A stretch of 64,000 nt of DNA from Anaerotignum faecicola (GCA_024460105.1 JANFXS010000004.1:1-64000); one strand, 5' to 3'. Shown: positions 1 to 8,665, counted from the first letter of the stretch. The notes: generated from the letters alone by a model not told the origin. Translations and numbers: made by a program.

Positions 1-8
1 GAGTATTT

Positions 9-36
9 ATTATACTCTCTTTTCACATTTTGTCAA
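9..36 (-). promoter_or_regulatory. Strong promoter 1 of a tandem triplet firing off the left edge
   Basis: Read on the minus strand: TTGACA (31-36), 16-bp spacer, TATAAT (9-14), followed by AAATACTC. It matches the sigma-A consensus perfectly and is nearly identical to the two promoters upstream at 157-184 and 288-315. No gene lies between it and the window edge, so the gene served is outside. Tandem consensus promoters are typical of rRNA or tRNA operons; that assignment is inference. Confidence 0.8.
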
Positions 37-156
37 TACCCTTTTTGAAGTTTTTTATCCCTTTGGAATCCCGCATGTTTTCTTTCCTTTTATATAGGCT
101 TTTATTTAAGTCCCATGCTTTCTCCCGTCGGCCTCCTTTGGGTGACACGAGTATTT

Positions 157-184
157 ATTATACTCTCTTTTCGGCTTTTGTCAA
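157..184 (-). promoter_or_regulatory. Strong promoter 2 of the tandem triplet
   Basis: Minus strand: TTGACA (179-184), 16-bp spacer, TATAAT (157-162), then AAATACTCGTGTCACC. The core and the 16 bases downstream of the -10 are shared with the promoter at 288-315, showing a duplicated promoter unit spaced 131-148 bp apart. Confidence 0.8.
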
Positions 185-287
185 GCCCTTTTTTTAAAAC
201 TTTTTCGACTTTTGTTTCATCCTTAACGCAGTGGAAGCTGTCATTCAAGCGCGTTCCAATCCGCCGTTTCAGGTGACACGAGTATTT

Positions 288-315
288 ATTATACACGTAT
301 TTTGACAAATGTCAA
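288..315 (-). promoter_or_regulatory. Strong promoter 3 of the tandem triplet (most upstream)
   Basis: Minus strand: TTGACA (310-315), 16-bp spacer, TATAAT (288-293), followed by the same AAATACTCGTGTCACC block seen after promoter 2. The spacer differs from the other two copies, while both hexamers and the start region are retained. Confidence 0.78.
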
Positions 316-424
316 CATTTTTTTTGAAAATTTTAAATCAATCCTTTTCCCGCCTAAAATCGGGCTTTAGGACTGCTTAAATTATTCCCGTACATACAAA
401 ATTTATACATAAAATACCTCTTGT

Positions 425-462
425 AAAAAATAAAAGGCACGGTTTTATATTCCGCGCCTTTT
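425..462 (-). terminator. Intrinsic terminator after the stalk-domain protein
   Basis: On the minus strand a GGCGCGG/CCGTGCC hairpin (one G-T pair) is followed by TTTTATTTTTT. It lies directly downstream of the stop codon at 468. Confidence 0.8.
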
Positions 463-467
463 TTAAA

Positions 468-1136
468 TCAGAAATTAAGCTTTATTATTTCCGACTTAAC
501 GGGCTCACCGTACAAATAATCATCTGTTTCATAATATTCAATCACAAATTCCGCTTCTTTTAAATCAGCCGGACTGCTAATCCCAAACTTTGCCGTCTCG
601 CTTCTGTCCAACGTAATTGCGCTTAAGGCCTTTTTGCCTCCAACTACTTCACAGGATCCATATTGCGACGCCATATAACCGTTAACGGAAAAATCAATAA
701 CGTCAACCAAATAATTTTTATCGGAATTATTTTCGATAAGCAGATCTATGCTTAAATCGTCAAAATCATCTATGCTTACCCCCGTATATGTAACTTTAAT
801 GTCACCGGAATCGTAAATTACATTTCCGTTTTCGGACTTTTTAATTTCGCCGATTTCTTCCTGCACAGGCGTCTCCCCGATATATACGGTCGCCGTTTCT
901 TTATCCCATCGGACCTCTTTCCCCACCGCTTTGGCAATATCTTCCAGAGGAAGGTATAAAACGCCGTTGAATATAAACGGCTCTTCCGCCGCGGCTGTCT
1001 TTCTGCCGTCGGCAACAATATTAATCCCGCCGTATTCAAGCGTTTCAATGCCATCATTATCTTTTGCCAAAACCGAAAAACAGCCGCAATGGGTTAAAGT
1101 AAGTACGCAGGCAGCCGCTAAAAAAAATTTTTTCAT
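468..1136 (-). CDS. Secreted protein with copper-amine-oxidase-type N-terminal (stalk) domain
   Basis: The product is 222 residues, starting at the ATG at 1134-1136, which follows GGGGAGG at good spacing; the longer open frame to 1235 lacks a signal and RBS. A hydrophobic signal peptide (about residues 1-24, ending VLA) precedes a copper-amine-oxidase-N-like domain (about 25-90; 'NGVLYLPLEDIAKAVGKEV', then 'TATVYIGE'), a module common in exported clostridial proteins. The C-terminal half (about 100-222) is beta-rich and resembles an Ig-like exported domain. It is probably anchored at or released from the cell surface. Its function is unknown; the stalk domain does not imply copper binding or oxidase activity. 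It is monocistronic, with its own promoter and terminator. Confidence 0.8.
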   Translation of the reverse strand: MKKFFLAAACVLTLTHCGCFSVLAKDNDGIETLEYGGINIVADGRKTAAAEEPFIFNGVLYLPLEDIAKAVGKEVRWDKETATVYIGETPVQEEIGEIKKSENGNVIYDSGDIKVTYTGVSIDDFDDLSIDLLIENNSDKNYLVDVIDFSVNGYMASQYGSCEVVGGKKALSAITLDRSETAKFGISSPADLKEAEFVIEYYETDDYLYGEPVKSEIIKLNF

Positions 1137-1191
1137 AACCAAATCCTCCCCACCTGATACGCCGCAAAAAAAAATAAAAGTTGCTATTTGT

Positions 1192-1219
1192 ATTATATCA
1201 TACAAACAACAACTTTCAA
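1192..1219 (-). promoter_or_regulatory. Sigma-A promoter of the stalk-domain gene
   Basis: Minus strand: TTGAAA (1214-1219), 16-bp spacer, TATAAT (1192-1197), about 55 bp upstream of the ATG. Confidence 0.65.
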
Positions 1220-1283
1220 CAAAATACACAAACAAATTTGCCGATTATTCAAATACCCGTCCGTTTTGCCGCTAAATCCGCGC

Positions 1284-1311
1284 GCAAAAAAGCGGGACAA
1301 AAGCCCCGCCG
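1284..1311 (-). terminator. Intrinsic terminator after secG
   Basis: Minus strand hairpin GCGGGG / CCCGC followed by TTTTTT, immediately after the secG stop. Confidence 0.8.
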
Positions 1312-1316
1312 AAAAA

Positions 1317-1562
1317 TTATCTTATAAACATAATAAGAGCGGCAATAATCATAAACAGCGCTCCGCCAATCTTAGTATACCTTGAAAGCGCCCCTTCGAT
1401 GGAATTGCCTTTGTTTTTGCTCCAGTAGGAATCACCGCCGTTGTTGCTGCCGCCCATTGCGCCGAGGCCGGCCGCACGCTTATTCTGCAAAAGGATAATA
1501 ACTACAAGGCAAACGGCTATAACCATTAACACCCCTGTTAAAACCATACCAACTGTGCTCAT
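1317..1562 (-). CDS. secG: Protein translocase subunit SecG
   Basis: This is an 81-residue membrane protein with the SecG layout: an N-terminal membrane helix (about 4-25) ending 'ILLQNKRAAGLGAMGG', a short polar glycine/asparagine-rich cytosolic loop, and a second helix (about 62-80). SecG is the small subunit of the SecYEG preprotein channel and assists SecA-driven export. The length matches Gram-positive SecG. The gene has its own consensus promoter and terminator, so it is probably transcribed alone. The call is secure from the motif, the length and the two-helix topology. Confidence 0.93.
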   Translation of the reverse strand: MSTVGMVLTGVLMVIAVCLVVIILLQNKRAAGLGAMGGSNNGGDSYWSKNKGNSIEGALSRYTKIGGALFMIIAALIMFIR

Positions 1563-1619
1563 TATATAAACCCTCCGTTTACTTACGCATAAAAATCAGC
1601 TTTTTTATACAGCGCCTGT

Positions 1620-1648
1620 ATTATACCATACCATTTATACAGTATCAA
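1620..1648 (-). promoter_or_regulatory. Sigma-A promoter of secG
   Basis: Minus strand: TTGATA (1643-1648), 17-bp spacer, TATAAT (1620-1625), about 58 bp upstream of the secG ATG. Confidence 0.75.
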
Positions 1649-2017
1649 CAGTTTTTTCAAAATAACGGCAGTATTTTCTTGTACGCCCTGCCGGCCGGCT
1701 TAAATTTTCCGAAATTACATACATATATAATACCCGTTTCTTAAAGTTATAGTATATTAGCTTTACAATGGCCTGCGCGTACCGCATGATAAATTTTTCC
1801 GCTCTTTCGCGCTGCAAATACTTGACCGAACGCTCCGATTTCCCTTTGAAAAACGCCGGGCGGCATGAAACGGAAACCTTGTTATTTGTGCCGGAACATA
1901 TAAGGGTCCTCCGCTCTTTATAATAATTTTACATAATAAATACAGAAACTAAATATTGCTGTGATAGTATTTTCGATAACGGTCGTTATGTTTCAAAATT
2001 TTCAGGAGGTAATTCAG

Positions 2018-4441
2018 ATGAAAAAAATAAAAAACAGATGTTACAAAAACAGGGAAATGTCATGGCTCCAGTTTAACGGGCGTGTGCTCGAAGAAGCCGA
2101 CGACATATCCGTTCCCCTTTGCGAAAGGCTGTCTTTCCTCTCCATATATCAAACTAATCTGGACGAATTTTTTATGGTTCGGGTAGGCGCTTTGACAGAC
2201 CAAATGCATTTAAGCGCAGAAAGCCGCGACAATAAGACTCATATGACGGCAGGCGAACAAATATCGGCGGTTTTAAAGCAGGCGCGCCTAATGGGCGGGG
2301 AAAAGGATCGGGTTTACGCAAGCCTTATGACGTCCCTGGAAGCGGAAGGGGTGCGCCTTGTAAACTTTTCCTCGCTTTCTCATGAGGAGGGCAAGGCAAT
2401 AGAGCGTTATTTCGATACGGAAATAAGCCCGCTGCTTTCAAGTATAGTAGTAGGCAAAAAACAGCCGTTCCCTTTTCTAAAAAATAAAGAAATATACGCC
2501 GTGGCCGTAATGGAATCCAAAAACGTAAAGGAAAAAATAGGCATAATACCATGTGCGCCGGGACTTTTCAGCCGCCTTGTACCCGTCGGATCAAAGCCTG
2601 GCGCTTTTATGCTTGCCGAAGAAATTATACTTCATTTCCTTCCCAAGGTTTTTAAAAACTATAAGATATATTCAAAATCCCTTATCCGTATCACCCGCAA
2701 CGCCGACATAGACAACGAACAAATATATGACGAAGACCTTGACTATCTGGAACAAATGGAAAAGGTTATAAAACGCCGCCGTAAGCTGGCTCCGGTACGA
2801 ATGGAATATACGCGCCGCCTTGACGGGGACGTTACGGAAAAACTTTGCGGCTATATGAATCTTAGGCAGAACGGCACGTTTTACTCGGAATCCCCTCTTG
2901 ACCTCTCATTCTTTTCGGATATAAGGGACATTCTCAGAAACCGGGAAAGCTTGTTTTTTAAAAGGCGCTCGCCGCAGAAACCCGCCGGAGCGGACGAAAG
3001 CCGCAGCATATTATCCCAGGCGGCCGAAAAAGATATACTTCTTATGCATCCGTACGAAAGCATGCATCCCGTCATACGCCTTCTGCATGAAGCCGCGCAT
3101 GATACAAGCGTAGTTTCCATAAAAATGACGCTTTACCGTCTGGCAAGGGAAAGCAAAATAGTAAACGCCTTAATAGACGCCGCTGAAAACGGCAAACAGG
3201 TAGACGTGCTTGTGGAACTTAAAGCGCGCTTTGACGAGGAGAACAATATCGAATGGTCAAGGAGGCTTGAGGAAGCGGGATGCCATGTCATATACGGCCT
3301 GGACGATTTAAAGGTTCACTCCAAACTGTGCCTTATAACACGGAAAACATCCGAAAAAATAGAATATATAACCCATGTGGGCACAGGCAACTATAATGAA
3401 AATACAGCAAAACTGTATACAGATCTTTCCCTGATAACCGCAAACCCGCTTATAGGAAAAGATGCGGCCCTGGTTTTCCAAAGCCTGTCTCTCGGGCAGA
3501 CGGTAACTGACAGCCGCTGCCTGCTTGTAGCCCCCAACTGCCTTCAAAACCGAATAATAGAAAAAATCGAACGCCAGCGTCGGCTTGCATTGGAAGGCAG
3601 GCCTGCATATATAGGCATAAAAATAAACTCGCTGACGGATAAAACCATAATAGACGCTTTAATCCGCGCTTCTATGGCGGGCGTCAAAATCGATATGGCA
3701 GTCAGGGGAATTTGCTGCCTTCAGTCAAAGATTCCGGCGCTAACCGATAATATAAGGGTTATAAGCATTGTCGGGCGGTATCTCGAACATTCGCGCATAT
3801 ACATATTCGGTCTTGGCGGCGAAAGCGAAATATACATATCATCAGCCGATTTTATGACAAGAAACACGCTCCGCCGCGTTGAAGCCGCCGCGCCCATATA
3901 CGATAAAAAAATCAAAAAAAGGATATGTTCCGCATTTGCGCTTATGCTTGCGGATAATGTGAAAGCAAGGGAACAGGAAGCCGACGGAAGCTATAGACGA
4001 ATACCGGCCCTCACTGAACCCGTTAATTCGCAGGAGATATTTTATGAATTGGCTTATGCGGCGGCCGAAAACAGGCCGTCGCCGTATTCGTCCCTTATGG
4101 AAACGGCGCTTTATAATCTGACGTCCCCATACGCCGATTCCGGCCCCTTCACAGAAGCCTCTGCCGGCCAATGCCCCCCGCAGGACAACAACACGCGCCC
4201 TTCGGAAAATAATCCCCGCTTTACAGGCGGCGGCAATACTGAAAATATTATGCAGGAAGAAATTATTATAAACGAAACGGTTCCCGAATCCGATTCCTGT
4301 GAAAAAAACGGTAAAAAAGACTCTTTGTACAGCGGGCATATCGAAAAGGAAAAAACAAACAATAACGGCAGTTTCCCCGTTCCCGCCGTAAACGAAAGCA
4401 TACGCCGCAAAAGCGGCGGCCTTCCGCCCCTTTCCTTTTAA
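2018..4441 (+). CDS. ppk1: Polyphosphate kinase (PPK1) with long C-terminal extension
   Basis: PPK1 reversibly makes inorganic polyphosphate from ATP. The start chosen is the ATG at 2018, seven bases after AGGAGGT; an in-frame upstream ATG at 1961 has no RBS. The 807-residue product shows the N-terminal 'REMSWLQFNGRVLEEA', the head domain, and the two phospholipase-D-like catalytic domains with histidines His434 (KVHSKLCLI) and His591 (LEHSRIYIF), matching the known autophosphorylated and accessory histidines. The usual family length is about 690-720. Roughly the last 100 residues are a polar, low-complexity tail rich in Asn, Pro, Glu and Lys, with no recognisable domain. It is followed 40 bp later by ppx, so synthesis and breakdown enzymes are probably co-transcribed. 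Confidence 0.95.
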   Translation: MKKIKNRCYKNREMSWLQFNGRVLEEADDISVPLCERLSFLSIYQTNLDEFFMVRVGALTDQMHLSAESRDNKTHMTAGEQISAVLKQARLMGGEKDRVYASLMTSLEAEGVRLVNFSSLSHEEGKAIERYFDTEISPLLSSIVVGKKQPFPFLKNKEIYAVAVMESKNVKEKIGIIPCAPGLFSRLVPVGSKPGAFMLAEEIILHFLPKVFKNYKIYSKSLIRITRNADIDNEQIYDEDLDYLEQMEKVIKRRRKLAPVRMEYTRRLDGDVTEKLCGYMNLRQNGTFYSESPLDLSFFSDIRDILRNRESLFFKRRSPQKPAGADESRSILSQAAEKDILLMHPYESMHPVIRLLHEAAHDTSVVSIKMTLYRLARESKIVNALIDAAENGKQVDVLVELKARFDEENNIEWSRRLEEAGCHVIYGLDDLKVHSKLCLITRKTSEKIEYITHVGTGNYNENTAKLYTDLSLITANPLIGKDAALVFQSLSLGQTVTDSRCLLVAPNCLQNRIIEKIERQRRLALEGRPAYIGIKINSLTDKTIIDALIRASMAGVKIDMAVRGICCLQSKIPALTDNIRVISIVGRYLEHSRIYIFGLGGESEIYISSADFMTRNTLRRVEAAAPIYDKKIKKRICSAFALMLADNVKAREQEADGSYRRIPALTEPVNSQEIFYELAYAAAENRPSPYSSLMETALYNLTSPYADSGPFTEASAGQCPPQDNNTRPSENNPRFTGGGNTENIMQEEIIINETVPESDSCEKNGKKDSLYSGHIEKEKTNNNGSFPVPAVNESIRRKSGGLPPLSF

Positions 4442-4481
4442 GGTTTGCGGGAATCCAAATAAAAACAAGAGGTGTAAACAA

Positions 4482-5435
4482 ATGTACGGAGTAATCGATA
4501 TAGGAAGCAATACAATCCGCCTTTGCATATATGAAGCGGCGGGCGGCGATATAAATCTGCTTTTCAACAATAAAAACACAGCCGGGCTTGCCGGATATGT
4601 TAAAAACGGCGCGCTTACGCAAAAAGGGATTAAAAAAGCGTGTTCCGTGCTTAAACAGTATAAGGCTACGGTAAAAAATCTGCCTGTCGAAAAACTTTTT
4701 GTTTTCGCCACGGCATCGCTCAGGAATATAACAAATACAGACGAAGCCCTTCAAACCGTTTATAACGAAACCGGCCTGGAAGTGGAAGTTCTCACCGGCG
4801 GCCAGGAGGCAGTATATGATTTCATAGGGGCGGCGCGTTCAATGTCCCTTGAACGCGGAATACTTATAGATATAGGCGGCGGCAGTACGGAACTTCTCGT
4901 ATACGAAAAAGGTAAGATACAAAATTCCGTAAGTTTTCCTTTCGGTTCCCTTTCAATGTATTCAAGCTGCGTATCGGGGCTTTTTCCTAAAAAGAAGGAA
5001 AAAAAGGAAATTATAAGCCGCACGGAAGAATTCATTAAATCAGTCAAATTCCTTGAATATAAGGAGTTCAGTACGGTAATAGGCATAGGCGGCACAGTGC
5101 GCGCCGCAAAAAATATGAACAATGAAACGTTCGGTTTTCCATCGGAGAACAAAGCCATAAAGGCGGAAAATATAAAAAAGCTTCTGGAAATACTGTCTGG
5201 AGATGAAAAGCACGTCTTGAAAAAAGTTCTCCGCACGTCGCCCGAACGTGTGCATACGCTGATACCCGGCATGCTGATACTGGAAACCGTATGCAAAAGC
5301 GTAAACGCCGCAAACATATATTCAAGCCCTTACGGGGTGCGGGAAGGATACCTCTATCAAAAACTTTATCCGGAAAACGCCGCGTCCCGATCGGAAACTC
5401 AGCCCGACGCTTTCCTGCCGCCGCCGAATTTATAA
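4482..5435 (+). CDS. ppx: Exopolyphosphatase / guanosine pentaphosphatase family (Ppx/GppA)
   Basis: The 317-residue protein carries the acetate-kinase/Hsp70-actin-fold phosphate motifs of Ppx/GppA: 'GVIDIGSNTIRLCIY' at the N-terminus and 'ILIDIGGGSTELLVYEKG' near residues 126-143, then 'VIGIGGTVRA'. It is expected to remove terminal phosphate from polyphosphate, and some members also hydrolyse pppGpp. The length fits the short two-domain form lacking the C-terminal HD domain. It lies 40 bp downstream of ppk1 with an AGAGGTG ribosome-binding site, the standard polyphosphate operon. Exopolyphosphatase and pppGpp hydrolase activities cannot be separated from sequence. Confidence 0.92.
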   Translation: MYGVIDIGSNTIRLCIYEAAGGDINLLFNNKNTAGLAGYVKNGALTQKGIKKACSVLKQYKATVKNLPVEKLFVFATASLRNITNTDEALQTVYNETGLEVEVLTGGQEAVYDFIGAARSMSLERGILIDIGGGSTELLVYEKGKIQNSVSFPFGSLSMYSSCVSGLFPKKKEKKEIISRTEEFIKSVKFLEYKEFSTVIGIGGTVRAAKNMNNETFGFPSENKAIKAENIKKLLEILSGDEKHVLKKVLRTSPERVHTLIPGMLILETVCKSVNAANIYSSPYGVREGYLYQKLYPENAASRSETQPDAFLPPPNL

Positions 5436-5591
5436 TAAACCTCCGTTGGCTCCGTTCGGCACGCATATTGCTCCGTATACACGCCGTGCAGTTAAAACCG
5501 CCCCTCCATACGCGTACGGCAGGCACGCATATGATTGCCGCCGTCCGGCCTTTTAAGCCTTCCATAAGCCGGCATCATACGCTTATAATAA

Positions 5592-5638
5592 AAAAGGCAG
5601 GATTTTCACAGCGTCAATCCTGTTAAATCCTGCCTTGT
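5592..5638 (-). terminator. Intrinsic terminator for the TRAP binding protein (convergent with ppx)
   Basis: An 11-bp perfect stem (5594-5604 with 5626-5636, AAGGCAGGATT/AATCCTGCCTT) with a T-tract on the minus-strand 3' side. It sits between the convergent ppx and dctP genes. Confidence 0.75.
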
Positions 5639-5683
5639 AAGCAACGTTTCTTTTTGTTCCGGGCATACTATGCCTTATCCGTG

Positions 5684-6769
5684 TTATTTTCCAAGCATTT
5701 CCTGAACTTTTGCAAGCATCTCAGGATCTACAAGGCCCGCCCCTTCGCCTACATATTCGTCATATACGGGCGCAACCGCTTCAATAAACGGCGCTTTGTC
5801 AACTTCCGTTATTTTAACGCCTTTTTCGGCTAAAGTAGTTTCAAGTTCCGCGTTCATATCGTCGAGAACCTGCCTTTCATAAACCTGCGCTTCCGCAGCC
5901 GCTTCCAAAACCGCCGTCTGAAGATCTTCAGGCATGCCGTCAAAGTAACTTGTCGAAATGAACAGCGGAGCCGGCGCATAGAAATGTCCCGTCATTGACA
6001 AATATTCCTGCACTTCATAAAGCTTTGAAGAATCAATTATTGCAAGCGGGTTTTCCTGCCCGTCAATCGTTTTCTGCTGTAAAGCCGTAAAAAGCTCTCC
6101 CATTGCCATAGGCGTAGGGTCGGCGCCCATTACGGAGAACGTCGCCATATGTATCGGGCTTTCCATCGTCCTTATTTTAAGCCCCTCGAGATCAGCCGGC
6201 GCAAGCACTTCATGTTTGCTGTTCGTTACGTTCCTGAAACCGTTTTCAAAGAAAACGAGCCCCTTAAGTCCGTCGCCTTCAATACTTCCGAGTATTTCCT
6301 CTCCCAGATCGCTGTCGCATACCATTCTCGCCTCTTCCGTTGTATCAAAAAGGAACGGAAGGTCGAAAACAAGGAACGAATCCGTAAAACTTGAAAGCAC
6401 TGCCGTTGAAACAAGCACCATTTCCTGCGTGCCGAGCTGAAGGGCCTCAACCATATCCCTTTCGTTTCCTAAAGTCGAGCTGTGGAAAACGTCTACTTTT
6501 ATTTTTCCTCCGCTCTTTTCCGCCGCAAGCTCGCCAAATTTTTCAAGCCCAAGCTGGTAAGGATGTGTATTGGCAAGCACATGGCCCACTTTTATGCCGT
6601 ATTCGGCGTCTGCCGCCGCGCCTTCGCTTCCGCCTTCATCGCCGCTTTCAGCGCCGTCCTGCTGTGTCTGGCTTTCCGGCTGTGCGGCCGTATCCGTTCC
6701 GCCGCATCCCGTAAGCGGTACTATTGCAAGCATAAACGCCGCCGCGATCCCTAAAATCCTTTTCTTCAT
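5684..6769 (-). CDS. dctP: TRAP transporter solute-binding lipoprotein (DctP family)
   Basis: The 361-residue product starts at the ATG at 6767-6769 behind GGAGGGG. A signal peptide ends in a lipobox 'VPLTGC', so it is a lipoprotein on the outer face of the membrane. An acidic Gln/Glu/Gly/Ala linker follows, then the DctP fold ('IKVGHVLANTHPYQLGLEKFGELAAEKSGGKIKVDVFHSSTLGNERD' region, 'GFRNVTNSKHEV', and 'GLKIRTMESPIH' with the ligand-carboxylate Arg). DctP proteins capture organic acids and hand them to DctQ/DctM membrane subunits. No dctQ or dctM gene is adjacent, so this is an orphan binding protein here. A repeat element (6808-7070) abuts its upstream side. The substrate is unknown. Confidence 0.9.
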   Translation of the reverse strand: MKKRILGIAAAFMLAIVPLTGCGGTDTAAQPESQTQQDGAESGDEGGSEGAAADAEYGIKVGHVLANTHPYQLGLEKFGELAAEKSGGKIKVDVFHSSTLGNERDMVEALQLGTQEMVLVSTAVLSSFTDSFLVFDLPFLFDTTEEARMVCDSDLGEEILGSIEGDGLKGLVFFENGFRNVTNSKHEVLAPADLEGLKIRTMESPIHMATFSVMGADPTPMAMGELFTALQQKTIDGQENPLAIIDSSKLYEVQEYLSMTGHFYAPAPLFISTSYFDGMPEDLQTAVLEAAAEAQVYERQVLDDMNAELETTLAEKGVKITEVDKAPFIEAVAPVYDEYVGEGAGLVDPEMLAKVQEMLGK

Positions 6770-6807
6770 AAAATCCCCTCCTAAAATAATAAAAATAATA
6801 AAACCCA

Positions 6808-7070
6808 TTAGCTTCAGTTTGCAAGGGCGCCCACTGCCCATAAGGAAAATTTTTCCGCATCCCCCCTTATATGCCTGCCCCGGGTTCCCCCTCGAAATCG
6901 CGTATGCGTCTTTAACCTCAAAATTTTTTCTTCTGAGGCGGGAGAGTTTTAACGAACGTTAACGTCGTAAGGGCAAAGCGAAACGCGATCCTCGGCAAGA
7001 CGCTTTAACGCCGCTATTGATCCTCCGCCGCCTGTTAAAACCGTGCGCGCTCTTGTAAACTGAAGCTAAT
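6808..7070 (+). repeat. TIR-bounded intergenic element, copy 1
   Basis: A 263-bp element bounded by perfect 13-bp inverted ends (TTAGCTTCAGTTT ... AAACTGAAGCTAA). Inside, in order: an AAGGAAAATTTTT block (about 6841), its complement AAAATTTTTTCTTCT (about 6921), an AGTTTTAACGAACGTTAACG block (about 6946), and its partner CCTGTTAAAACC (about 7031). It lies between dctP and the mgtC-like gene, 38 bp upstream of the dctP start. Same family as the elements at 18264, 29049, 50163, 55744, 58197 and 60393. Confidence 0.85.
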
Positions 7071-7639
7071 TACATTTTTTATTATACACCGCTGCCGCGC
7101 GCCCCGTGTTACAAAAAAAAACTCCTGAAATTGTCTATAATATATAAAGCCAAAAAATAAACCAATTTAATTTGCTTTTGCATGCGGCTAAAATGTGCTT
7201 TGTGTACAAAAAAGCCTCCGCCGTCAAATGCGGCGAAGGAGCCTTTTGTTAAATATGTTGGATAATATGCCGTTGTCGGACATATATTTTTTACACACTT
7301 ACTCAAAACACAAGGCGTCCTCCGAAAAAACATTTCCAAAATGACTTAACGGCGGCATCGTATTCACACTGTTTCCGGCATATATTATAATACTTCGTTT
7401 TGCCTGAATCAAAACGTCCCCTTTTGCCGCATACCTTACACTTTAACTGACGTTCCGAATTCTTTTACCGCCGCATATGTCTTTTTTATTCCTCAATGCC
7501 GTTTCTTTGCCGTTAACCCCGATCCTCCGACGCATTTTTAGCCGCACCGCATATATCCGTGTTCGCATGGACGCTTACTGTGATTTGCCGCCCAAAACCG
7601 CCGCGGACGAAAATCTAAATAAATACCGCCCCCGCCGAA
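7071..7639. other. Intergenic region with one orphan hairpin
   Basis: There is no convincing gene here. The only clear structure is the terminator-like hairpin at 7208-7249. Short open frames in this stretch overlap that hairpin and lack ribosome-binding sites. Confidence 0.6.
7208..7249 (-). terminator. Orphan terminator-like hairpin
   Basis: Minus strand: GCTCC..CGCCG / CGGCG..GGAGGC hairpin with a short internal bulge, then TTTTTT. No recognised gene ends here, so it may end an unannotated small RNA read from about 7400, or be a relic. Confidence 0.5.
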
Positions 7640-8338
7640 TTAAAAAACTTCTATAAACAACACTCCTTCAACGGCCTGCATGCGGCTTATAAGCGAATAT
7701 TCCCCGCCGCCGCCGAATTCCCCTTCAACGGTCATCTGGACGGCCCCGAAATCGCTTCTCCCGTTAGTTATATATTCAATCCCGCTTACGGCGTAACCGT
7801 ATTCCTTAACGATTTTTATTATATCGCTCATTTTGAAACGTCCGTCATGTTCAATATAAAACGCGCCCATCTGGGTAGATTTTATATATTTATGGTCAAG
7901 CTTGTTTGCCGTATGAAGCACGGCGATGATTGCGGCGCACATAATAACGGCACATTCATAGTATCCTATGCCGATAACAAGCCCCATGCATGCAGAAGCC
8001 CACAGCCCCGCCGCCGTAGTAAGCCCCTTCACATGCCTGTGCCCGGAAACTATGATAGTTCCGGCCGAAAGGAAGCCGACCCCGCTTATAACCTGCGCGC
8101 CCATCCTGGACATATCGGAGCCGGGCGAAAGGTATACCGAAATATACTGATTAACAATCATAACGCTCGCCGCGCCTATACAGACAAGCAAATGCGTCCT
8201 AAGCCCGGCAGGCCTGTGCTTTTTCCCCCTGTCAAAACCTACAATCCCTCCGCATATAATGGCGAATACAAACCTTAAAAGCAGCGACGCCATATTAAGC
8301 TGGCGGAGATAAAAAACAAATTCATTCAATTCTTTCAT
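7640..8338 (-). CDS. MgtC/SapB-family inner-membrane protein
   Basis: The product is 232 residues from the ATG at 8336-8338, preceded by TTTGGAGGGG; the longer frame to 8488 has an implausible basic N-terminus. The MgtC N-terminal membrane domain (about residues 15-150) shows the family signatures 'FAIICGGIVGFDRG', 'RPAGLRTHLLVCIGAA', 'GAQVISGVGFLSAGTII' and 'VKGLTTAAGLWASACMGL'. It is followed by a soluble ACT-like C-terminal domain (about 155-232). MgtC proteins act in the cytoplasmic membrane in magnesium limitation and, in some bacteria, in modulating ATP synthase or phosphate uptake. The exact role here is unknown. It is a single gene. Confidence 0.9.
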   Translation of the reverse strand: MKELNEFVFYLRQLNMASLLLRFVFAIICGGIVGFDRGKKHRPAGLRTHLLVCIGAASVMIVNQYISVYLSPGSDMSRMGAQVISGVGFLSAGTIIVSGHRHVKGLTTAAGLWASACMGLVIGIGYYECAVIMCAAIIAVLHTANKLDHKYIKSTQMGAFYIEHDGRFKMSDIIKIVKEYGYAVSGIEYITNGRSDFGAVQMTVEGEFGGGGEYSLISRMQAVEGVLFIEVF

Positions 8339-8625
8339 TGTTCCCCTCCAAATAAACAGCCGCACTATAATATAAATTATAATACGCTTCAATGTAAAGC
8401 CATATGGCAGACATACAAAAATACGGCGCCGTACGGCTTTTAACTTCCGCTTTAAGTCCGCATTGCGCGCCTTTTGCATTTTTTCCACACGTTTAGCAAA
8501 ACTATCCGCGCCGTATTTTATATCGGGCGGCAGCTTCAGTCTGCATATAATTTATTAAATAAAAATCCCCGTTCCGGCCGATTTGAACGCCGTATAAAAA
8601 AATTTATACTTTTTTCCAAAACCCT
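8339..8625. other. Intergenic, no gene
   Basis: Spacer between the divergent mgtC-like gene and the tRNA. I see nothing firm. A fragment near 8531-8545 (GCAGCTTCAGTCTGCA) vaguely resembles one end of the TIR element but has no partner. Confidence 0.5.
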
Positions 8626-8654
8626 TTGACATTTGGAAATATACGTTGTATAAT
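8626..8654 (+). promoter_or_regulatory. Consensus promoter of the tRNA-Gly gene
   Basis: TTGACA (8626-8631), 17-bp spacer, TATAAT (8649-8654), placing the start site a few bases before the tRNA 5' end at 8666. Confidence 0.9.
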
Positions 8655-8665
8655 ACCTCTCACAT

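Noticed and set aside
102-308. 68-codon minus-strand ORF
   Set aside because: It spans the tandem promoters at 157-184 and 288-315, has no RBS, and its sequence follows the promoter duplication.
3842-4754. Long minus-strand ORFs (289 and 162 codons) opposite ppk1/ppx
   Set aside because: They are shadows of well-identified genes on the other strand, with no motif of their own.
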